NCBI RefSeq assembly: GCF_002218085.1
Contig: NZ_BDUC01000002.1
Location: 1,167,694-1,231,693, forward strand
Origin: Tolypothrix sp. NIES-4075
GTDB taxonomy: Bacteria > Cyanobacteriota > Cyanobacteriia > Cyanobacteriales > Nostocaceae
Length of the DNA stretch: 64,000 nt
Direction: 5' to 3'
Shown: positions 15,878-24,128 of the stretch, piece by piece
How the letters are laid out: each line of letters starts with the position of its first letter
How positions within the stretch are numbered: the stretch's first letter is position 1
Translations under genes and position numbers: made by a program
The notes under the pieces: generated by a model
Told to the model about the DNA's origin: nothing
Database searches by the model: none
Seen by the model: only the letters and a program-made list of their open reading frames with translations

Positions 15878-17392
15878 ATGAATCAACTTTATTACGGAGA
15901 TAATTTAGAGGTTTTACGTAAATATATCAGGAATGAATCAGTTGATTTATGTTATATAGACCCTCCTTTTAATTCCAAGCGTAATTACAATCAAATTTAT
16001 AACAATATTGGTTCAGAAGATAAAGCCCAGGCACAAGCTTTCATCGATACTTGGGAATGGAACAGTCTTGCCGAAGAAGGATATTCACAAATATTGGATA
16101 ACTACCAAGGTAAATTTACATCTCAAATTATCGGTTTAATTGCAGGTCTTAAAGAAGTCTTAGGAAAAGGTAGTTTACTAGCTTATCTTGTTAGTATTAC
16201 ACTTCGAGTTGTTGAAAATCATAGAGTTTTAAAGCCTACTGGAAGTTTTTATCTACATTGTGACCCAACATCTAGTCATTATTTGAAACTAGTACTAGAT
16301 TCTGTATTTTGCGCTCAAGGGGGAGATTCAGTAAATGAAATAGTTTGGTGTTATGAAACAGGTGGTAGGTCAAATAATTATTATCCCAGAAAACATGACA
16401 CAATTTTTTGGTATTCAAAAAGTAAAAATTTTTTATTTAATGATGATGCTGTTAGATTACCGAGGGATACTTCAACCATGCATGAGCCAATTTTAGTTGA
16501 TGAAAACGGTAAGAGTTATCAAAGAAATATTAAAAACGGTAAAGAATATCGATACTATCTTGATAAAGGTGTTCTACCAAATGATTACTGGGTTGATATT
16601 CAAGCGTTAAACCCTTCCGCAAAAGAACGATTGGGATATCCTACCCAAAAACCATTAAAACTATTAGAGCGTATTATAAAAGCCAGTAGTAATGAAGGGG
16701 ATGTTGTACTAGACGCATATTGCGGTTGTGGAACTACAGTTGCAGTAGCCCAAAAACTTAATAGAGATTGGATAGGAATTGATATTACTTATCAAAGTAT
16801 CAGCTTAATTATTAAGCGTCTTGAAGACTCTTACAGTGATACTATATTGGATAAAATTAATCTTAATGGGATTCCTAAAGATATTAATTCTGCTGTAGCT
16901 TTGGCTAATCGTCATGATGACCGTACTCGTAAGGAATTTGAAAAATGGGCTGTTCTTACTTATTCAAATAATCGTGCAGTTATTAATCAGAAAAAAGGTG
17001 CGGATAAAGGTATTGATGGATTTGCTTATTTCTTAGAAGAAGGTCATGGACATAAAAAAATTATTTTACAAGTTAAATCAGGTAACGTAAGCTCTCGTGA
17101 TATTCGTGATTTACACGGTACTATTGCTCGTGAAGGTGCTGCAATGGGTATATTTATTACTCTTAAATCTCCTACTTCGGCAATGCAAAAAGAAGCTAAA
17201 GAATGTGGGGTTTACCAACATAAGGTAATGGGTAGAAGTTATCCATGTATTCAGATAGTGACTGTCAAAGATATCTTAGAAGCTGGTAAGCGTCTTGATA
17301 TCCCTCTTAGTCTTGAAGTTCTTCGGACGGCTGAAAAACAATCAAATAATAGTGTACAGTTAGATGTTTTTAGTGATTCGGAAGCTGTCTAA
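15878..17392 (+). CDS. DNA methyltransferase fused to a nuclease-like (Mrr/PD-(D/E)xK) domain
   Basis: A 504-residue protein. Residues 1-310 form an amino-methyltransferase of the beta arrangement: catalytic motif IV DPPF (28-31) comes first, then TQKP (256-259) and the SAM-binding stretch VVLDAYCGCGTTVAVA (about 275-290). Such enzymes methylate exocyclic N6 of A or N4 of C. Residues about 340-480 look like a restriction-type nuclease: KKGADKGIDGF with Asp380 and ILQVKSG with Gln398/Lys400 fit the D-x(n)-QxK core of Mrr-like endonucleases, followed by GTIAREGAAMGIFITL. It is AT-rich compared with its neighbours and stands alone, so it was probably acquired horizontally. The activity of the C-terminal domain is inferred from motif spacing only. 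Confidence 0.85.
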   Translation: MNQLYYGDNLEVLRKYIRNESVDLCYIDPPFNSKRNYNQIYNNIGSEDKAQAQAFIDTWEWNSLAEEGYSQILDNYQGKFTSQIIGLIAGLKEVLGKGSLLAYLVSITLRVVENHRVLKPTGSFYLHCDPTSSHYLKLVLDSVFCAQGGDSVNEIVWCYETGGRSNNYYPRKHDTIFWYSKSKNFLFNDDAVRLPRDTSTMHEPILVDENGKSYQRNIKNGKEYRYYLDKGVLPNDYWVDIQALNPSAKERLGYPTQKPLKLLERIIKASSNEGDVVLDAYCGCGTTVAVAQKLNRDWIGIDITYQSISLIIKRLEDSYSDTILDKINLNGIPKDINSAVALANRHDDRTRKEFEKWAVLTYSNNRAVINQKKGADKGIDGFAYFLEEGHGHKKIILQVKSGNVSSRDIRDLHGTIAREGAAMGIFITLKSPTSAMQKEAKECGVYQHKVMGRSYPCIQIVTVKDILEAGKRLDIPLSLEVLRTAEKQSNNSVQLDVFSDSEAV

Positions 17393-17836
17393 TAGAAAAA
17401 TTTTATGCATTCTTTGAAATTATGGGTTGAGATGCTGGCGATCAAATGTCAACGAAATCGATATCTCCCGACATTCTCACCCATATCTGTCACCACCAAC
17501 TAAAAATCACCACTCTTCATAGTCCGCGTAGGCGGACTTTGTTCGTTTAGCCGCGACTTCCAGTCGTCAGGCACTAACGACACAAAACTTAGGATTTTTC
17601 TCACCGACGCCTCCCATCCAACTTGCCAACCGGACGCTTGTACATTACAGATTGACACACTTCTTAATAAATCCGCTCAGACGCCGCAAAACGTTCTAAT
17701 CTAAAAGCTGAATGGGTTAAATTTTTCTGGCAGTTTTGAAGGTGGCACGGAAGTGCATGACCACACCGATGTGTCAAACTGCAAACGAACCCAGACTTAA
17801 CACATAAATAATTATGATGGGAGTTTTAGAAATCCG
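17393..17836. other. Spacer and presumed apcE leader
   Basis: 444 bp without a gene. A GTCCGCGTAGGCGGAC palindrome lies at about 17521-17536, next to a CGACTTCCAGTCG element. The remaining part before apcE presumably holds its promoter and a long leader, as phycobilisome genes often have, but I could not define boxes. Near the start codon, GGAGTTTTAGAAATCCG offers a modest ribosome binding site. Confidence 0.4.
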
Positions 17837-20800
17837 ATGAGTGTTAAGGCAAGTGGTGGAAGCTCAGTTGCGCGTCCGCAACTATATCAAACTTTAGCTT
17901 TGTCAACAATTACCCAAGCGGAACAGCAAGACCGCTTTTTGGGAATCGGCGAACTGAAGGAACTCGAAAGCTATTTTGCATCTGGTGCAAAGCGTTTAGA
18001 AATTGCCCAGACGCTCACGGACAATTCTGAGATTATTGTCTCACGAGCCGCCAACCGAATTTTTGTCGGTGGTTCGCCAATGGCTTTCTTAGAAAAGCTC
18101 AAAGAACCAGAACTAGAGACTGTTGCTGCTGGGGGAATGGACGTTAGAGAGGGAATGAAATTAGGAACCGTCACCTACGTGGAAACTCGTGGCGGATTCC
18201 TGGAGAATTTACGTTCCATTTTTAACTCTTCGCCTAGTGGTGGTGGTGTAACACCTCCTGGTTTTAGACCAATCAACATTTCCCGTTATGGTCCTAGCAA
18301 TATGGCTAAGAGCTTGCGGGACTTATCGTGGTTTTTGCGCTACGCAACTTATGCGATCGTTGCAGGCGACCCGAACATCATATCCGTGAATACACGGGGA
18401 CTGCGGGAAATCATTGAAAACGCTTGTTCTGGGGAAGCAACAATTGTTGCTTTGCAAGAAATCAAACTAGCATCACTCTCATTTTTCCGCAAGGATGCTG
18501 AGGCAACAGATATTGTGACTCAGTACATGGATGTTTTGCTGGGAGAATTCAAAGCACCCACCCCGTCAAATAAACTGCGCCAACGTCCTTCTAGCGACCA
18601 ACAAGGGTTAGAACTGCCCCAAATTTACTTTAATGCGGCAGAGCGTAGACCCAAGTTTGTCATGAAGACTGGATTGAGCGCAGGTGAAAAAGTTGAAGTC
18701 ATCAAAGCGGCTTATCGGCAAATCTTTGAGCGCGACATTACCCGTGCTTACAGTCAGTCGATATCTAACCTGGAATCTCAGGTGAAGAACGGTACAATCT
18801 CCATGAAAGAGTTTGTGCGACGTCTTGGCAAATCTCCCCTTTACCAAAAACAGTTTTATCAGCCTTTTATCAACAGCCGCGCTTTAGAATTGGCATTCCG
18901 TCACTTCCTCGGACGCGGACCGAGTAGCCGGGAAGAAGTACAAAATTACTTCTCGATTATTTCCAATGGCGGTCTATCTGCTTTAGTCGATGCCTTGGTA
19001 GATTCTCAGGAATATTCTGACTACTTTGGGGAAGAAACAGTACCATACCTGCGAGGTTTGGGTCAAGAAGCTCAAGAATGCCGCAACTGGGGACCGCAGC
19101 AAGACCTGTTAAATTACAGTGCGCCTTTCCGCAAAGTTCCTCAGTTTATTACGACATTCGCTGACTACGAACAGCCATTACCAGATCAACATCCCTACGG
19201 TTCTGGTAACGATCCGCTGGAAATTCAATTTGGAGCGATTTTCCCCAAAGAAACTCGCAACCCCAGCACTCGTCCGGCGCCTTTTGGCAAAGATACCAAG
19301 CGGATTTTGATTCACAATGGTCCCGGTATTTCTAACCAAAATAGCAATCCGAGAGCGCGTGGTGAGTTCCCAGGTTCGTTGGGTCCGAAAATCTTCCGCT
19401 TAGATCAGCTACCCGGCACAAGAGGCAAAAAGTCACCAAGCGGTGTCAGTGTAAAATACTCGGAAAGCTCCACCCAAGCATTAATTAAAGGTGCTTACCT
19501 ACAAGTTTTCGGTCGCGATGTTTACGAAGGTCAGCGGCTGAAAGTAGCAGAAATTAAGCTAGAAAACGGTGAAATTTCTGTAAGGGAATTTATCCGCGCT
19601 TTGGCGAAGTCGGATCTGTTCCGGAAAATGTACTGGACTTCGCTTTATGTGTGTAAAGCGATCGAATACATCCACCGCCGCTTGTTGGGTCGTCCTACCT
19701 ACGGTCGTCAAGAAAACAACAAGTACTTCGATATCTGTTCTAAGAAGGGCTTCTACGCGCTTGTAGATGCTATTATTGACAGTCCGGAGTACAGTGAAGC
19801 CTTTGGTGAAGATACAGTTCCTTACGAACGTTATCTGACTCCTCAAGGTGTATCGCTGCGACAACTGCGCGTTGGTAGCATTCGCGAAGATGTCGGTAAC
19901 AGAGTTGATAAGGAAGAAACCCCGCGCTTTGTCGAACTTGGTGCTGTCACTGAAGAACGGTCAGAACCGGATATTCAGTCCCGCATTAATCAAGGTGTTA
20001 GCAAGAAGCGCGAACAAACGAAAATCTTCAAGCAGGTTGCTGGTACTAATGACAAAGTTGCCGTTAAAACTTTGATTAACGCTGCCTACCGTCAGATTTT
20101 CGAGCGCGATATTGCTCCATACATCGTTAAAAACGAGTTTACGGCGTTAGAAAGCAAACTGGGTAACGGGGAAATTAACGTTAAGGAATTCATCGAAGGT
20201 TTAGGTTGTTCGAGTCTATACCAAAAAGAATTCTACGCGCCTTATCCCAACACCAAGGTAATTGAACTGGGAACCAAGCACTTCTTAGGTCGTGCGCCAT
20301 TAGACCAGGCGGAAATACGCAAGTATAACCAGATACTGGCAAGTCAAGGGCTGCGTGCCTTTATTGGGGCGATGGTGAACAGTGCTGAGTATCTCCAAGC
20401 CTTTGGTGAAGACGTGGTGCCTTACAACCGCTTCTTAACATTGCCGGCGGCGAACTACCCGAACTCTCAGAAATTGTACAACCAGCTCACCAAGCAAAAC
20501 GATGATGTGGTTGTGCCCAGCTTTGATACAGTGCAGCCGCGTATGGATGTGGCGAAAATGCCACTTATGGGTAAAGCGATCGCAGATTTGGCAGCGAAAA
20601 CTCGCGAAATCGACAAAACCAAGCCGCTGTTTATCGAACTCGGTCGTTCCTTCAACGACGGTCGCGGACAGTCGGTGGAAGTTGGTGTAGGTACAACTCG
20701 TCGCAAACCATCTCGCATTTACCGCATGACTGTAGGCTCAGGTCAAGCAGAAATGCAGCAGGTGATGGACTCCATTTACTGTCAGGTATTGGATGTATTT

Positions 20801-21238
20801 AGCGGACAGGTTCCTAGTTACTTCCGTCGTTCTGATTTAGAAAGCAAACTGCGAAATGGGGAAATCTCCGTGCGCGAGTTTGTGCGCGATCTAGCTAGCT
20901 CAGAAATCTATCGCAAACGCTTCTATACGCCTTATCCCAACACCAAAGTGATTGAATTCCTATTCCGTCACTTATTGGGACGCGCACCAGCTACTCAGGC
21001 GGAAATACGCACTTACAACAAGCTGCTGGCTGATGGCGGTTTAAAAGCCGCTGTAGTGGCGATGGTGGAAAGTCCAGAGTACGCTCGTTACTTTGGTGAA
21101 GATGTGGTGCCTTACCCACGCTTCCCATCTTTACCTGCGGGTAACTACCTCGGTAGCGTCCAAGCGGCTGCGGACTTGGTGAAACAATCCTGGTCTAGCT
21201 TGTCACCGTCTGTGTTAACCGGCGGACGTGCTAGGTAG
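17837..21238 (+). CDS. apcE: Phycobilisome core-membrane linker (Lcm)
   Basis: A 1133-residue ApcE, the scaffold and terminal emitter that ties the allophycocyanin core to the thylakoid membrane. Residues 1-240 form the phycobilin-binding domain, with the bilin cysteine at Cys197 (IIENACSGEATI) and the family-specific loop at about 85-150. Four linker repeats (REP) begin near residues 290, 552, 749 and 978, each with an AYRQIFERD-type start, NGxIxxxEF and RHFLGRxP. Four repeats and this length are typical of the large Anabaena-type (pentacylindrical) core rather than the two or three repeats of smaller cores. apcABC follow on the same strand. Confidence 0.98.
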   Translation: MSVKASGGSSVARPQLYQTLALSTITQAEQQDRFLGIGELKELESYFASGAKRLEIAQTLTDNSEIIVSRAANRIFVGGSPMAFLEKLKEPELETVAAGGMDVREGMKLGTVTYVETRGGFLENLRSIFNSSPSGGGVTPPGFRPINISRYGPSNMAKSLRDLSWFLRYATYAIVAGDPNIISVNTRGLREIIENACSGEATIVALQEIKLASLSFFRKDAEATDIVTQYMDVLLGEFKAPTPSNKLRQRPSSDQQGLELPQIYFNAAERRPKFVMKTGLSAGEKVEVIKAAYRQIFERDITRAYSQSISNLESQVKNGTISMKEFVRRLGKSPLYQKQFYQPFINSRALELAFRHFLGRGPSSREEVQNYFSIISNGGLSALVDALVDSQEYSDYFGEETVPYLRGLGQEAQECRNWGPQQDLLNYSAPFRKVPQFITTFADYEQPLPDQHPYGSGNDPLEIQFGAIFPKETRNPSTRPAPFGKDTKRILIHNGPGISNQNSNPRARGEFPGSLGPKIFRLDQLPGTRGKKSPSGVSVKYSESSTQALIKGAYLQVFGRDVYEGQRLKVAEIKLENGEISVREFIRALAKSDLFRKMYWTSLYVCKAIEYIHRRLLGRPTYGRQENNKYFDICSKKGFYALVDAIIDSPEYSEAFGEDTVPYERYLTPQGVSLRQLRVGSIREDVGNRVDKEETPRFVELGAVTEERSEPDIQSRINQGVSKKREQTKIFKQVAGTNDKVAVKTLINAAYRQIFERDIAPYIVKNEFTALESKLGNGEINVKEFIEGLGCSSLYQKEFYAPYPNTKVIELGTKHFLGRAPLDQAEIRKYNQILASQGLRAFIGAMVNSAEYLQAFGEDVVPYNRFLTLPAANYPNSQKLYNQLTKQNDDVVVPSFDTVQPRMDVAKMPLMGKAIADLAAKTREIDKTKPLFIELGRSFNDGRGQSVEVGVGTTRRKPSRIYRMTVGSGQAEMQQVMDSIYCQVLDVFSGQVPSYFRRSDLESKLRNGEISVREFVRDLASSEIYRKRFYTPYPNTKVIEFLFRHLLGRAPATQAEIRTYNKLLADGGLKAAVVAMVESPEYARYFGEDVVPYPRFPSLPAGNYLGSVQAAADLVKQSWSSLSPSVLTGGRAR

Positions 21239-21240
21239 CG

Positions 21241-21415
21241 CTTGGAGATAAGGGGACAAGGGGACAAGGGGACAAGGGGACAAGGAGGACAAGGAGGACA
21301 AGGGGACAAGGGGACAAGGGGGCAGGGGGAGCAGGGGGAGAGAGTATTAAATTCTGAATTCTCCAAGTCGTCCCCCTTGTCCCCCCTGCCTCCCCTGCCT
21401 CCCCTGCTCTTTGAA
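21241..21415. repeat. GGGGACAA tandem repeats with complementary arm
   Basis: GGGGACAA and GGAGGACAA units are repeated about ten times, then mirrored by CCCCCTTGTC / CCCCTGCCTC units from 21371. The array lies directly after the apcE stop and could fold into a strong hairpin in the mRNA, separating apcE from apcABC. Confidence 0.85.
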
Positions 21416-21744
21416 AGCTCCCCCCTCCCCCCCACTCCCCTCCCAACCTTCTGCAACAAAGCTTTCAGATTGTTAGTGCGACTGCAAATCTGAAAATAAA
21501 TATTACAAAGTATTAAGAGCAGTCATAATTGCTCAACATAATGCCCGAAAATATTTTGCGGAAGGTATCTGAGTTTTACGGCTTGTGTAGTTCTATTTAC
21601 CCAAGTCAACTCGAAATTCCTAGCACAACACAAACAATTTTGCAAGTGTTTTGTCTTTTGAAAACGAGAAAAACTCAGTCAATCCAAAAAGTCGCACCAG
21701 TTTAATCAAATTCTGGTTTCATTAGTACTGGAGGAATCCAAATC

Positions 21745-22230
21745 ATGAGTATCGTCACGAAAGCTATCGTGAATGCTGATGCAGAAGCCCGCTACCTTAG
21801 CCCTGGCGAACTGGATCGGATCAAGAGCTTTGTTACAAGTGGTGAGCGTCGTCTTCGCATCGCTCAAGTTTTGACTGACAACCGCGAGCGGATTGTTAAG
21901 CAAGCTGGTGACCAACTGTTCCAAAAGCGTCCTGATGTTGTATCTCCCGGTGGCAACGCTTACGGTCAAGAAATGACTGCTACTTGCCTGCGTGACTTGG
22001 ATTACTACCTCCGCCTCATCACCTACGGAGTTGTTTCTGGTGATGTAACCCCCATCGAAGAAATCGGTGTTGTGGGTGTTCGCGAAATGTACAAGTCCTT
22101 GGGAACTCCCATTGACGCTGTTGCTTCAGGCGTAACCGCAATGAAGAATGCAGCTGCATCCCTGTTGTCAAGTGAAGATGCTGGTGAAGCTGGCGCTTAC
22201 TTCGACTACCTAGTCGGTGCAATGCAATAG
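21745..22230 (+). CDS. apcA: Allophycocyanin alpha subunit
   Basis: A 161-residue phycobiliprotein of the phycobilisome core. Phycocyanobilin attaches to Cys81 (MTATCLRDLDYYLR). It pairs with ApcB into trimers. The start follows ACTGGAGGAATCC. A long leader of about 330 bp after the repeat array precedes it and probably carries the main apcABC promoter, which I could not place exactly. Confidence 0.98.
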   Translation: MSIVTKAIVNADAEARYLSPGELDRIKSFVTSGERRLRIAQVLTDNRERIVKQAGDQLFQKRPDVVSPGGNAYGQEMTATCLRDLDYYLRLITYGVVSGDVTPIEEIGVVGVREMYKSLGTPIDAVASGVTAMKNAAASLLSSEDAGEAGAYFDYLVGAMQ

Positions 22231-22295
22231 CTTGAACTTGTTTCTCTGTGGAAACAGAACAATTGCAATACGGTTGGAAATAAGGAATTAACAAC

Positions 22296-22781
22296 ATGCA
22301 AGACGCAATTACCGCTGTCATTAACTCTTCAGACGTTCAAGGTAAGTACCTCGATACCTCTGCTTTAGAGAAACTAAAAGGCTACTTCTCAACAGGTGAA
22401 CTGCGCGTTCGTGCTGCTACCAGCATCAGCGCTAATGCTTCGGCGATCGTCAAAGAAGCTGTAGCAAAGTCCTTGTTGTACTCTGACATCACCCGTCCCG
22501 GTGGCAACATGTACACCACCCGTCGCTATGCTGCTTGCATCCGCGATTTGGACTACTACTTGCGTTATTCCACCTACGCTATGTTGGCTGGAGATCCTTC
22601 CATCCTCGATGAGCGTGTGTTGAATGGCTTGAAAGAAACCTACAATTCCTTGGGTGTACCCGTTGGTGCAACCGTGCAATCTATCCAAGCAATGAAGGAA
22701 GTAACTGCTAGCTTGGTAGGTCCTGACGCCGGTAAGGAAATGGGCGTTTACTTCGACTATATCTCCTCTGGCTTAAGCTAA
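22296..22781 (+). CDS. apcB: Allophycocyanin beta subunit
   Basis: A 161-residue beta subunit with bilin-binding Cys81 (RRYAACIRDLDYYLRYS). Asn71 in RPGGNMY is the position usually gamma-N-methylated in beta phycobiliproteins. It lies 65 bp after apcA and is preceded by AATAAGGAATTAAC as ribosome binding site. Confidence 0.98.
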   Translation: MQDAITAVINSSDVQGKYLDTSALEKLKGYFSTGELRVRAATSISANASAIVKEAVAKSLLYSDITRPGGNMYTTRRYAACIRDLDYYLRYSTYAMLAGDPSILDERVLNGLKETYNSLGVPVGATVQSIQAMKEVTASLVGPDAGKEMGVYFDYISSGLS

Positions 22782-22825
22782 GAGTTAGTCAGCACTTAAT
22801 GATTTAGGTGCGGCTTGATTAAGGT

Positions 22826-22931
22826 CTGGAAATCAATCGTGAGTGCTAGAAAGTTATTTCGCTTGTCTTTTTAAATTTAAATATTTGGAATGATGAGTGT
22901 TAACTGTCTAGTATTGATGATTGATTTCCAG
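22826..22931 (+). promoter_or_regulatory. Long inverted repeat between apcB and apcC
   Basis: CTGGAAATCAATC at 22826-22838 is perfectly complementary to GATTGATTTCCAG at 22919-22931, with further partial pairing inside (GTGCTAG / CTAGTAT). In an mRNA it would form a long-range stem of at least 13 bp around an AT-rich loop. apcC is often made at a different level from apcAB, so this may be a processing or partial termination element. Confidence 0.6.
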
Positions 22932-23027
22932 CCTTGGAGTGATTAATTTAAAGATTTGCGTAAAAAATACACTCCCATTTTTTAGACATAAAAAAGTTTT
23001 CACCAAAGATACAGGAGATTTAACCCG

Positions 23028-23231
23028 ATGCGGATGTTTAAAATTACCGCTTGCGTTCCCAGTCAAACTCGCATTCGCACTCAACGCGAACTGCAAAATA
23101 CCTACTTCACCAAGCTGGTTCCTTATGACAACTGGTTTCGCGAACAGCAGCGCATTATGAAAATGGGCGGCAAAATCGTTAAGGTGGAATTAGCAACTGG
23201 CAAGCAAGGCGTCAATACTGGGTTACTGTAA
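23028..23231 (+). CDS. apcC: Allophycocyanin core linker (Lc, about 7.8 kDa)
   Basis: A 67-residue linker that caps and stabilises core allophycocyanin trimers. The whole sequence (MRMFKITACVPSQTRIRTQR onward, ending KQGVNTGLL) is the canonical ApcC. The start follows ACAGGAGATTTAACCCG. Last gene of the apc unit. Confidence 0.98.
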   Translation: MRMFKITACVPSQTRIRTQRELQNTYFTKLVPYDNWFREQQRIMKMGGKIVKVELATGKQGVNTGLL

Positions 23232-23264
23232 TTCCTATATAACAAAAATTATTGTAGGGAGTTG

Positions 23265-23293
23265 CAAAGAGGTCAAAGATGACCTCTTTTTTG
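23265..23293 (+). terminator. Intrinsic terminator of apcABC
   Basis: AAAGAGGTCA and TGACCTCTTTTTT make a 9-10 bp stem around a 4-nt loop, followed directly by T residues, 34 nt after the apcC stop. Confidence 0.92.
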
Positions 23294-23296
23294 TTT

Positions 23297-23326
23297 ACGT
23301 AGTAAGCACTAAAGTGCTTACTACGT
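23297..23326. repeat. Perfect palindrome of the GTAGTAAGC family
   Basis: ACGTAGTAAGCAC followed by its complement GTGCTTACTACGT, around AAA. A related, longer copy is at 23968-24018 and another at 3912-3959. Confidence 0.8.
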
Positions 23327-23339
23327 TGGAGACAGGGGC

Positions 23340-23811
23340 TTATTTAAGCTGTTTTTCAATTTGATCGCACGCTAGACAAACACCATTCTCTAACAATTCA
23401 CGCAATTGTTTTGCAGCCGATGAAGTTGAATACTGCTTGCGGGAAATGGTGCGGGAAGTTCCCAAGCGTTGGACTCGTGCTGCGTTGTCTGGTTGGTCAT
23501 GGCTGTAGGGCATTACGAGGGTAGGACGACCTGCCGGTAACGCTTGATCTGTCGTACCAATACCTCCTTGATGGGCGATTCTCTTTCAGAGAGGCTACGC
23601 CAACGCACAAGCGTGAGGAAAAATTTGCGAGTATGGAACATAGCTAACAGCAAGAATATCTTCTGAAAGATTCTCTGGAGGCGTATTTTTACCAATCAAT
23701 AGGATAGCGCGACGGGCTACCTCACCGCGTTGCCGCAATTCAAGCGCGATCGCTATTTTCGGATGAAGGTCGCACCTGAGAACCGATTGTGGTTACAACT
23801 ATTCGACTCAC
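23340..23811 (-). pseudogene. UDP-glycosyltransferase (GT1/MGT-like) pseudogene
   Basis: The minus strand holds disconnected pieces of a macrolide-type glycosyltransferase. From a GTG at 23811 it reads SRIVVTTIGS, then a frame change leads into DLHPKIAIALELRQRG. Next comes RRAILLIGKNTPPENLSED and VSYVPYSQIFPHA, an inserted repeat (TTGGCGTAGCCTCTCTGAAA), and then the C-terminal donor-binding part HQGGIGTTDQALPAGRP and MPYSHDQPDNAARV. The N- and C-terminal ends are recognisable, but the middle (about 200 codons) is missing and the frame is broken. It is therefore decayed. Confidence 0.8.
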
Positions 23812-23859
23812 TATTTTACGCCTCGCTTTTTTGGCATTGCATAACCACAACAATCAATC

Positions 23860-23888
23860 GTAGAGACGTTCCGGTGGAACGTCTCTAC
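23860..23888. repeat. Short palindrome GTAGAGACGTTCC / GGAACGTCTCTAC
   Basis: A perfect 13-bp inverted repeat around GGT, of the GTAGAGACG element family. The rest of 23812-24128 holds one more palindromic element and no gene. Confidence 0.75.
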
Positions 23889-23967
23889 AATACGTTCAAT
23901 TTTTGACATATATCACAAAATCATCCCGAAAATATGCAACGTCGGTTTTTTTCTTGTTTATATTCTT

Positions 23968-24018
23968 ACGTAGTAAGCACTTTAGTGCTTAAAATAGGCG
24001 TTTCAACGCCTACTACGT
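23968..24018. repeat. Interspersed palindromic repeat (GTAGTAAGC family)
   Basis: It begins ACGTAGTAAGCAC, holds internal hairpins (CACTTTAGTG, GGCGTTTCAACGCC) and ends CTACTACGT. Confidence 0.75.
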
Positions 24019-24128
24019 AAGAGACTAACTTCTAGACTGAGGGGTTGAGAAATGATTGACGGATTTTACCCTCATCTGAAAAGATAAATGTGAAAATGCA
24101 CGTTAGCTTACGATTTTGGATTTGAGTC

